A stretch of 64,000 bases of DNA. Origin: Cliona cf. orientalis. Taxonomy: Eukaryota > Porifera > Demospongiae > Clionaida > Clionaidae. Positions within the stretch are counted from its first letter, which is position 1. Every line of letters starts with the position of its first letter. Below, piece after piece: positions 55,721 to 64,000 of this stretch. The notes beneath the pieces were generated by a model. It had not been told where the DNA came from and made no database searches. It worked only from the letters and a program-made list of their open reading frames with translations. The DNA lies in the NCBI GenBank assembly GCA_963930775.1, contig OZ005697.1:6160292-6224291 (forward strand). The letters run 5' to 3'. Both the position numbers and the translations under genes were made by a program.

Positions 55721-56413
55721 CATCGGCATTTGATAGGTACTGACAGTGTATAGAGAGGAGGGCAACACAGTACTATAATTTTTTTTCTTTTTTTCAAGGA
55801 GACCACACACTAAGCAGAAAAAAAATGTCCGGAAACCTCCACATAGTCAAGCTGGATGCATAGTAGAGCCATACAATGCAAGCGGGCAGCCTATACTTCA
55901 ATTTGATGAAATTGGGTAAAGGTCGTCACGGTTATGTGCGCGCGTGGCCCCGCCCCTCACGTAGCGCGTGGGCGGAAAACATTGCAAACGCATGGCTTCC
56001 CTATACAAACATATGGATAAACACTTAAAGTGTGATATCGTTAATTCTAAGGTGTGAATCAAAATTCCGCTTCCAAGAAATTTCCAGGTGCGATCCATTC
56101 TGCGTGCTCATATGAATAGTTTGTCGTGAATGGCTCCCCAGAGTCTCAAACATTATTTAATTACATTAAATTCTTTTTTTTTTCTACTTAGTGTATAATT
56201 AGTGTATAATTAGTGTATAACAAGCTAGCGTGCACACTAAGCAGAAAAAAAAATTGTCCAGAAAACCACATGCATAATACACCTAGGATGCACAGTAGAG
56301 CCATACAAAGCAAGCAAACAAGCTATACTCCAATTTTGAGAAATTTTCTAAATAACGCACACCACGGGTATTCCCCGTTTTTCACGTAGCGCGTGGACGG
56401 AAAACATTGAATC

Positions 56414-56791
56414 CCGTTATGTACCGAGAAACCCGCGCGTCAAGATGACGTTCTATTGATCACGTGTGGCGCGCGCCTCCCTCACTTGGAAAATTTCCAG
56501 AGTATAAGGAAAAAAAAAGAAATTGAATGAATAGAGCGAGGATCGAACTGGGGTACATGAATCCATACACCAGAGCCCTAACCACTGCACCACCGTGAAC
56601 GCCGCTGCCAGGTGCTCTTTTGTCACGACTTTAAAGACAATAGTAGTACTAACCCTTGCGTGTCAAACCCTACCCTAAACCAAAACCCTACCTACCCTTA
56701 GCCGTTCATATAATACTATGCAATTTAGCCCAGCCCCCTACGGGGGCTGGGCCGTGCGCCTATGGCGCGCGTGTTTCTCGGTACATAACGG
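56414..56791. mobile_element. Palindrome-ended insertion carrying tRNA-like sequence (copy 1)
   Basis: Ends CCGTTATGTACCGAGAAAC are inverted at the right (GTTTCTCGGTACATAACGG). It sits inside an otherwise continuous repeat unit (AAAACATTG is repeated on both sides). It contains the tRNA-like stretch listed separately and a CCCAGCCCCCTACGGGGGCTGGG hairpin. The second copy is at 57236-57613. Confidence 0.75.
56533..56600 (-). repeat. tRNA-derived sequence with A and B boxes (copy 1)
   Basis: Read on the minus strand: TGGTGCAGTGGTTAGGGC resembles a polymerase III A box and GTTCGATCC a B box, spaced as in tRNA. The acceptor stem does not close, so this is a tRNA-derived SINE head or tRNA relic rather than a tRNA gene. 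An identical stretch lies at 57355-57422. Confidence 0.55.
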
Positions 56792-57235
56792 AATTCGAAA
56801 ACATTGCAAACGCATGGCTTCCCTATATAAACATATGGGGAAACACTTAAAGTGTGATATCTTTAATTCCAAGGTGTGAATCAAAATTCCGCTTCCAAGA
56901 AATTTCCAGATGCAATCCATTCTGCGTGCTCATATGAATAGTTTGTCGTGAATGGCTCCCCAGAGTCTCAAACATTATTTAATTACATTAAATTCTTTTT
57001 TTTTTCTACTTAGTGTATAATTAGTGTATAATTAGTGTATAACAAGCTAGCGTGCACACTAAGCAGAAAAAAAAATTGTCCAGAAAACCACATGCATAAT
57101 ACACCTAGGATGCACAGTAGAGCCATACAAAGCAAGCAAACAAGCTATACTCCAATTTTGAGAAATTTTCTAAATAACGCACACCACGGGTATTCCCCGT
57201 TTTTCACGTAGCGCGTGGACGGAAAACATTGAATC

Positions 57236-57613
57236 CCGTTATGTACCGAGAAACCCGCGCGTCAAGATGACGTTCTATTGATCACGTGTGGCGCGCGCCT
57301 CCCTCACTTGGAAAATTTCCAGAGTATAAGGAAAAAAAAAGAAATTGAATGAATAGAGCGAGGATCGAACTGGGGTACATGAATCCATACACCAGAGCCC
57401 TAACCACTGCACCACCGTGAACGCCGCTGCCAGGTGCTCTTTTGTCACGACTTTAAAGACAATAGTAGTACTAACCCTTGCGTGTCAAACCCTACCCTAA
57501 ACCAAAACCCTACCTACCCTTAGCCGTTCATATAATACTATGCAATTTAGCCCAGCCCCCTACGGGGGCTGGGCCGTGCGCCTATGGCGCGCGGGTTTCT
57601 CGGTACATAACGG
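57236..57613. mobile_element. Palindrome-ended insertion carrying tRNA-like sequence (copy 2)
   Basis: Same as 56414-56791, copied by the 822-bp tandem duplication. Its tRNA-like part is at 57355-57422 on the minus strand. Confidence 0.75.
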
Positions 57614-57986
57614 AATTCGAAAACATTGCAAACGCATGGCTTCCCTATATAAACATATGGGGAAACACTTAAAGTGTGATATCTTTAATTCCAAGGTGTG
57701 AATCAAAATTCCGCTTCCAAGAAATTTCCAGATGCAATCCATTCTGCGTGCTCATATGAATAGTTTGTCGTGAATGGCTTCTCAAACATTATTTAATTAC
57801 ATTAAATTCTTTTTTTTTTCTACTATTTCTACTTACTTAATTACATTAAATTCTTTTTTTTTCTACTTAGTGTGTAACAAGCTAGCTAGCATGCGGCACA
57901 CTAAGCAGAAAAAAAATTGTCCAGAAAACCATAGGATGCACAGTAGCGCCATACAAAGCAAGTAAACTACCTAGGATGCACAGTAG

Positions 57987-58626
57987 TAGTCTCGTGCCCA
58001 GCCTCTTTATCGCACGCGGAAAAAGAGTCTGGTGAAACGCGTATTCAATTTTGGTTCCGCGCGGTGAGATTGGCCGCGTCCAATCAGATTGCAGAACGGT
58101 GCCACGTCATCAAGAAAAGATTGCGACGCTTCACCGTGTACTTTGCACTTTACTTGTAGGAGATGGCTACATGTAGTTGTTGGACAGCGAAACTGACATT
58201 CAGCAAGCGATCATCGAAACTATCCCACGTTTGAATCATGCTAGTGCTTATGAAGTTTAGGCGAAAGTGGTAAGCTACATTTTAGCCAGCAAGAATGTGT
58301 TTATCTCTCTTAGTCTACCAGGAGAAATTTTTTCCTGTTTTTGAAAGCTTACCGCCGTCCTTTTGGGTACAAATCAGGCATCGAGACAAGCATAGTACTC
58401 GGACTCCACTGTCCAAGGATCCCGCTGGCGCCATAGCCTACGGTGGGTGCTTTTCAAACACTTTGCGCGAATAATAATATTAAACAGTGATTGTGCCATC
58501 GCTTATAATAACATTCATTGTGCCCGTGTCAGAATACGTCACGTACGTCACTATGGAACCAAAATTGAATACGCGTTTCACCAGACTCTTTTTCCGCGTG
58601 CGATAAAGAGGCTGGGCACGAGACTA
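57987..58626. mobile_element. MULE-like MITE, about 70-bp inverted ends, 9-bp TSD
   Basis: TAGTCTCGTGCCCAGCCTCT and the next 50 or so bases (through GAATACGCG / AATTTTGGTTCC) are inverted at the right end. GCACAGTAG flanks both sides (57978-57986, 58627-58635). Long inverted ends with a 9-bp duplication fit the Mutator superfamily (inference). No transposase frame. The 60-bp hairpin at 40867 has the same tips. Confidence 0.85.
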
Positions 58627-58647
58627 GCACAGTAGAGCCATACAAAG

Positions 58648-58874
58648 TACCGTATCCGATCTAATTAACGCGCCTCTCTAATAGATGCGCCACCTCGGCC
58701 TAAAGTGCAATTTTCACGCTCTATTTAAACGCGCCCACCCACGCATCCCTATACTTTTGTGTACAAATTTTGCGCGCCACCTGGTCGCGAAGGATAGTTT
58801 TCAGGCTCTAATGGCGCGCCACCCAGCACTCGTAATTATTTTTTCATGGCGCGTTAATTAGATCGGATACGGTA
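58648..58874. mobile_element. MITE with TACCGTATCCGATCTAATTA ends
   Basis: 27-bp ends (TACCGTATCCGATCTAATTA, ACGCGCC) are inverted; the core repeats GGCGCGCCACC modules. It is inserted in the sequence ACAAAG/CAAGC known uninterrupted from the neighbouring array units, with an AG duplication. Confidence 0.85.
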
Positions 58875-58990
58875 AGCAAGCAACCTATACTCCAATTTTG
58901 AGAATTTTTCTAAATAACGCACACCATCGACATTCCCAGTTTTTCACGTAGCACGTGGGTGGAAAACATTGCAAACGCATGGCTTCCCTA

Positions 58991-60044
58991 TACAGACATG
59001 GGAAAATTAAGGCATGAATCAAAATTCCCCAGGGTCAAATCTCTAGTTTCGACCCATTCTTATGTGAACTAATGTGTAGAGCAGGTCCAGCTGATCACAC
59101 TGATATGCATATGACCTATGTTAGTGTTAATATTATGCCACATTCGATATATTCCTGGGCTATTTTGCTCTATGGTTTCTCCTGAATGAATAAATACAAG
59201 GAATTTTATGCATACAAATAAAATAAAGCCACTGTGATGCTAAATACACGATGTGGAATCATGTCTTATATGTATTCTAGCTTTTTGGTTATGAGTTGGT
59301 CAAAAATATATGCCCCTTCCTCACCAAACCTTACGACTTGATAGTAAGCTATCATGCTGCATTAGTTTCTGTAGAAGTTTACATGATGCTAACACCAGAA
59401 GAACTGCACTTTTGACGAAAAAACTACTAAAACCATTGTCTTCAGCACCCTAAATTACTCCCAGAATGATCTTCATGCATTATCCGTTGGTCCACTGTAC
59501 GCGAAGCTTTCTGTGCCATTTTATGAACAGAAATATGCGGAGAAAATTTTTAGCGAATTCAATGGATATTTGATATCACTATTAATAGCTATATACGATG
59601 CATGGAATGAACAACAAACTTATTAAATACCCAGTATTATAATGTGATCACTTATTCTTTTGCTAGCTAATAAACTGAACTAAAATATAATGTAGACTAC
59701 AAAACATTCACTGAAGAGTTCAGTAACTCACTACTTAACTTTTGTAACAAATACTGTGATCTGATTGGTTAAACTGAAGTATCTATCCTTCATAGAAAAT
59801 CATGTAAGCTCTGTAGAAAATCATGTAAAGCTCTGTAGAAAATCATGTAAATTTTCTTGCCTGTGGTTAGGGTTGTTGCTAGGCAGCAGTTTATGTGTCA
59901 AGCTTTTGGGCATTGTTGCTAGGATCTAAACATGTTAGACACTGTTTAGGAGGTTTCTACGTGATTTAGAAGACTGAAGCGCTGTATGTAGAATCCCGAG
60001 TGAATATATAATGCATGTGAACATTGTATTAAAACTTGTGATCT
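58991..60044. other. Spacer, no gene recognised
   Basis: AT-rich. It includes three tandem copies of TAGAAAATCATGTAA (about 59797-59850) and no recognised gene. Confidence 0.4.
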
Positions 60045-60506
60045 TTAATCAACAAGTATTGAGATGAACTTTTGAATAATACTATCATCTAACATGTCAG
60101 CTTCTTCACGCTGTACATCTTCAACTGCATTTTCAATGATGTTTTTGAAATCATTATAGTGATCACTGTTCACTCTGTACCACTCTGTGCCACCACCGTA
60201 GTTAACTCTGTAGTCTCGTGCAGCATTGTGAGCTGCGCTTTCTCCATCACGACAGCTATTCACTGCATATCTCTCCTTCACAACCAATTGACGGGGGTTA
60301 CCAGTTTGAAGTTGACCTCGGCGCCTATCCACTTCGTCACTGTTTCCTTGCACTCCACCAACCTTGTAGTAAATACCAGCAGCTCCAGTTGTTTGCCTCT
60401 CTTGTATGATATAAATGTGTCCAGCAACATTGGTACAACTTGCATTGGCTTGCTCCAGCACAATGATTGCACAAATAGCCATCATAATAACAGTGGCGAA
60501 TTTCAT
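60045..60506 (-). CDS. Small secreted GIY-YIG-type (T5orf172/Mug113-like) protein
   Basis: 153 residues in one exon with a clear signal peptide (1-22, FATVIMMAICAIIVLEQANA). The rest is a compact GIY-YIG-like domain of the T5orf172/Mug113 kind. The GIY strand is GHIYII (29-34), the YIG strand YYKVGG (46-51), followed by RRRGQLQTGNP (61-71), a helix with E89 and AH (92-93), and GGTEWYRV (105-112). The QLQTGNP and EWYRV blocks are the most diagnostic. Related domains occur mainly in phage, bacterial and fungal proteins, usually intracellular; many are presumed nucleases. Secretion is unusual. Catalysis is not certain: Arg61-63 and Glu108 are present, but the spacing should be checked on a model. 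Start chosen at the ATG directly before the signal peptide. No paralogue in the window. Confidence 0.8.
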   Translation of the reverse strand: MKFATVIMMAICAIIVLEQANASCTNVAGHIYIIQERQTTGAAGIYYKVGGVQGNSDEVDRRRGQLQTGNPRQLVVKERYAVNSCRDGESAAHNAARDYRVNYGGGTEWYRVNSDHYNDFKNIIENAVEDVQREEADMLDDSIIQKFISILVD

Positions 60507-60893
60507 TGTACAGTAGACAATTATCCAGTGACTGCAGGTTAATTATGTGATAAAGTTCTTGCAAATGCCGTTAGTAGTAATAATTAAGGCTTGCTTTAAT
60601 TATTAGTTTGGCAGCTACCAAATAGGAGACTCTCTGCTACAGAAGATTTACTACTCCTTGCAACAGCAAAAAGTGAAAAGTGTAAAGCGTAGAACTACTA
60701 TAACTGAATTAGACTAAGTGGTTGTCTGGAGTCTTTGTAGTGTTTATACAAGTGTGACTAAATCAAAGGCAGTTACTCTTAGAATGCTTTACACTTTTTG
60801 CTATAGCCATTGCAAGATTGATATGGAGTAGGAAAATTTCTGTATACAAAAGAATACAGTCATTTAAAATAATTATAAACACTGCATGATTAC

Positions 60894-61016
60894 CTTTACT
60901 ACCTTGAAAAATTTGGCCTTCTTTAGCAAAGGATACAAGGATAGGTTGAACTTTCTTGAACTCACTTAGAGCAATATTTATTCTGTATACACTGGACTGG
61001 AAGCCACCAATGGAAT
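60894..61016 (-). CDS. Possible internal exon, product not recognised
   Basis: An open 123-bp segment between a good acceptor (GCTTTCAG) and donor (AAAG-GTAATC), encoding SIGGFQSSVYRINIALSEF followed by KKVQPILVSFAKEGQIFQGS. It has amphipathic, protein-like composition, but no neighbouring exon could be joined to it with confidence. It might belong to an otherwise unseen gene, or be chance. Confidence 0.3.
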
Positions 61017-61874
61017 CTGAAAGCATTCATATCACAACAAGGTAAAATTCAATATGAAACCTTTCATAAAGGAAACCTGGTACCTGAGCCAAACATTAGT
61101 TGTAAAGTGTGTAATTGCTTGTATATGTACCAAACTGAAATCCAACTACTATAAATGTAGTTCTTTGAAAACTAAGGAACTTTGCATGCCACTTCCTATA
61201 TGTATGAAACACTATAAATCAAACGGTAGCTATTATTTTTTGTGTAGTCAGTAATTCCTAAGGTTTAGCGGTAGTATAATATTTTTATAAAGCCTACATA
61301 TGCAAAGCTACCGCCAGGGCAATATACCCGGTAGCTATGCCATACACACACTGTGGTTAGGGCAATACATAATTATTACAATAACGAGCAATTTCCCTCC
61401 AGCTTCAAGTCTGACTGAGTACTAATAGCTAAGCATCCCAGGCAAATTCCATATTACAATATTGCTATTGGTGCTAACAGCATAGTACTGTTGTAAAGGA
61501 AGTGACGTGCTTTATAATATATAAATTTTATTTTATTACAACGTATAATGCTAATCTTGAAGTGGCATTTTAAAGAAATTTCTGGGTGACCTCTTGTAGC
61601 ACAACTATGCTGATCCTGATAATCCAGGGAGGCTTTTAACTTTGATAATGGAAATCTTCAGCTTCTGCATACCTGACTTGTCCGCATAATATTATAATAT
61701 AAATGAACCATCTCACAGACCCTAAGCTGAACAGCCATAGTTACAGTGTTGGAGAGAATGATGGGTGGCACTTTTTTTTTTGCTTATAATACTTCATGCA
61801 TAAGCATGGGATACAGATATGGGTAGTTGACAAACTAATACACATGTGTATACCCTAGGAATGAATAATTCAAA
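61017..61874. other. Spacer, no gene recognised
   Basis: AT-rich, with a short T run at about 61771-61780. No supported gene or repeat family. Confidence 0.4.
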
Positions 61875-62224
61875 CTACAGGTGATTAATGTGTACAAATA
61901 TATTGCATAAAGCACTTGTATGATGTAGCAGTGACAGTAGTATGGTCCAATAGATTCCAGTTAGCCATAGTGTGAGGGAAGAAGGATGCAAATAGGCATT
62001 AGTGCGAGCAAAAGGCCTTGACAACTGGAGAGTGTTGGAGTTTCTACTGCTCCTGATGTTGGAATGGAATGACAAGGAGTTTCTGGGAAGAAACAGAGTT
62101 TGCAATTGTGCACCAACTTGAACATGAGCCCTAGCTTCGAGTCCAGACTTCTATCCTGGAGAAGTGGTAGATCCAACAGACTCAATAGCACATTGAAGAA
62201 CCTTGATAAACTGGCAACAGTCAA
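61875..62224 (-). mobile_element. LINE 3' fragment
   Basis: Frame-broken minus-strand pieces (LPLLQDRSLDSKLGLMFKLV, LCFFPETPCHSIPT, RPFARTNAYLHP) match the end of the LINE remnant at 43195-44470 (LQDRSLESKLGL, FARTN). Only the last part of ORF2 is present. Confidence 0.6.
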
Positions 62225-62665
62225 TATGCTGAGAGACAGATGATGACAGCAATGGCTTTGAAGGAAAAGAATAAAGAAAAACTTGATGAGTTTGCAGCAA
62301 TGGATGAGGAAATATATTACCTACAGGTAATAAATTATAGCATAAAGCCACAAAATTCATATTATTCTTTATTACATAGACTGTTAACTTTATGCAATAT
62401 CAAGCCAAGATACTTCCCAGGGATGAAAAAATGCAGCAAAAAAAAAATCTCAAATAGAGCAACTGCAGGTGCATAGCTATCTCTGCAGGTATATATCTCT
62501 CCTTCTCTCTCAACTGAGAGAAAAGGAGAGACAGAGGCAGAACGATGAAGAGTGCCGATCGATATCATGCATGCAGCGCACCGTACAGAGAGAAGTAGCT
62601 ACACAGACTGCGAGTTGGTATACAGATTAAGTTACATTCATGGATCTAGATTGTGCATACATATC

Positions 62666-63029
62666 ATAGGTGGCGGAAGCATCTTGAAGGTGAGGGGGCC
62701 AAGGTAGTGTAACATTTCGCGCACAAAGTGCGCGCGCAAAAATTTAAGCCACGTCCACTAACTAGCTAGGGTAAACGAGTTCGTGAAACATGGCGAAGTT
62801 TAAGAAGCAACGATGAATGGCAGGCAAAAACAGTCCATGACAAGGAGAGCAGCAATGAATCTAGCATATTTTTGACTCAGAACTGACAGAAGGCTTGTAC
62901 CGACAGGTAAGTTTCAGTTTTTTTTTTTTTTTTGCTGAGCATAAGGCAAGAGTGGGTGTCAGCCTTGAAAAGTGGGGGGCCATGGCCCCCTGGCCCCCCC
63001 CCCCCGCCCCCCGGTTCCGCCGCCCATGC
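62666..63029. mobile_element. MITE with ATAGGTGGCGGAAGC ends
   Basis: The left end ATAGGTGGCGGAAGC is inverted, with a few mismatches, at the right (GGTTCCGCCGCCCAT). The G/C-run core (GGGGGGCCATGGCCCCCTGG) resembles the element at 25745-26022. Confidence 0.65.
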
Positions 63030-64000
63030 ATATATCAGTCACTGCATGATAGCTTACTCTATTGTGAGAAACTTAGGTGAGGCTTTGTAGCTGGTGATTT
63101 GGCATTTTTTTTTTTTTGAAATTGCCAAATTTAAGAGTTAGCTACTTAACCTTGCAAATCGGTTGCGCGGAATCGCCGCTAGCTTCATTTTTGCTTGTAT
63201 TAGGTTTCTATGGATAAAGTTTAGGTGGGCGTGGCTTCGTAACGGTTTTGCCTACGATCGCGTAACAAGCGCCGTTGGATAGAGCTCGTGGAGAGCTAGC
63301 TACCTTCTGATACTCGAACATTGATATTCCACTGAGAGAAGTTCCGCGGAAAAACTGGTGAAACTTGGAGGTCCGTAATCGCTACTTGAATATACACATA
63401 GCTCAGATCTGATTGGTCAGCAAGGCTGTGTAGGCAATTTAAATATAGCTGGCAATGGCACTGTTACATTCCTGTGGTTTGCAAATTATATAACTGGGTT
63501 AAAGCTATAATCTGATTGGTATAAGCAAAGTCCTCCATTGGTCATCAACTGGATCAAGCTTTTTGCCCAAACATCATGATCAGATCTTTTTCCTCCTTGA
63601 AGATGGGGTCTGCAGTGGGGATGTGATTCCTCTGTAGATGAAAATGTCCTAGTGCACAATGGAGTAGTCTCGTCACTGCCTTTCAGAGTGGCATGCTTGT
63701 TGTAAGCGGAAAGGCCTGGATTTCATTTGTTCGATCATGCACCTTTACTTTATTGAAAGGCAGCTACATTTTATTATATTCGCTAGCTGGATATACGTAT
63801 GTGCGAGTTGCTCTACATATCTAGTAATTTTAATAGTACCGTGACAGTAGCTCCAGAGATGCTTAATTATATAAATAGTTTACCTCATAATCACATCATA
63901 ATTATCAAATAGCTAATTGCAGAAATCAGTGCTATACACTAAGCATCTAACTAAAACAGCTCACTAAGAACAACCCCATAACTACGTAGATCACATAAAT
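63030..64000. other. Unannotated right edge
   Basis: Contains T runs (about 63106-63117) and GGTGGGCGTGGCTTCG-type repeat sequence. No gene or RNA recognised. Confidence 0.4.

Larger units (their letters stand above)
55802..58990. repeat. Nested repeat array with 822-bp tandem duplication
   Basis: A basic unit (CACACTAAGCAGAAAAAAAA ... TTTTTCACGTAGCGCGTGG ... AAACATTGCAAACGCATGGC ... AATTCCGCTTCCAAGAAATT) recurs from 55802 on. Bases 56101-56922 and 56923-57744 are an 822-bp direct duplication; I see only one difference by eye (GCGCGTGTTT against GCGCGGGTTT). Further partial units run to about 58990, interrupted by two inserted MITEs. No gene. Confidence 0.85.

Noticed and set aside
56533-57422. 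Functional tRNA genes
   Set aside because: A and B boxes are present but the acceptor stem does not pair; the two copies are part of a duplicated repeat.
62240-62476. 78-residue frame starting MMTAMALKEKNKEKLDEF
   Set aside because: Has a donor-like CTACAG-GTAATA but no second exon or domain, and overlaps the LINE fragment boundary.

Overview
The window looks like animal nuclear DNA, most probably from a demosponge (haplosclerid, Amphimedon-like). It has GT-AG introns, often only 60-150 bp, AT-rich spacers, a spliceosomal U4 gene, a synaptobrevin, a class C (GABA-B-like) receptor and cytoplasmic dynein exons. It is also dense in inverted-repeat (MITE) elements, and carries LINE remnants and one Ty3/gypsy element. 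The sponge assignment is inference from family memory, not from a search.

Layout. 0-2 kb: the last two exons of a VAMP/synaptobrevin gene and a U4 snRNA gene whose 3' stem-loop is duplicated in tandem. 4-28 kb: a co-oriented membrane-protein cluster. It holds five intronless POT/SLC15-like transporter genes (4256, 7755, 21377, 23636, 26289), an intronless cysteine-rich multi-pass protein (10816) and a 1445-residue protein joining a Pmp-type beta-helix ectodomain to a related multi-pass module (14404). A two-exon secreted C2-domain gene lies among them on the minus strand (19852). 28.7-35.5 kb: a 16-exon GABA-B-like receptor gene, minus strand. 35.5-44.5 kb: MITEs, a broken third member of the cysteine-rich multi-pass family (38223-40523), a kinase pseudogene and a LINE remnant. 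45.0-49.5 kb: a decayed but structurally complete LTR retrotransposon. 49.7-55.5 kb: an isolated, rearranged block of cytoplasmic dynein heavy chain exons, one of them inverted, with a frame-broken secreted C2 gene in the internal gap. 55.5-59 kb: nested MITEs and an 822-bp tandem duplication carrying tRNA-like sequence. 60.0-60.5 kb: a small secreted protein with a T5orf172/Mug113-type GIY-YIG domain. 60.5-64 kb: one unassigned exon-like segment, a LINE fragment, a MITE and unannotated sequence.

How the genes may work together. All five POT-like proteins carry an N-terminal acidic dileucine-type signal (for example ESQPLI, ETQPLI, ETERLL). The multi-pass paralogue at 38 kb has one at its C terminus (EKQPLI). 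This suggests, but does not prove, that the cluster products act in the endolysosomal system. The multi-pass proteins share a membrane module and a preceding Cys signature but have very different ectodomains, the pattern expected of diversifying receptors. The most unusual items are the secreted GIY-YIG protein, the Pmp-repeat receptor, the POT array lacking the usual proton-coupling motif, the inverted dynein exon and the U4 tail duplication.
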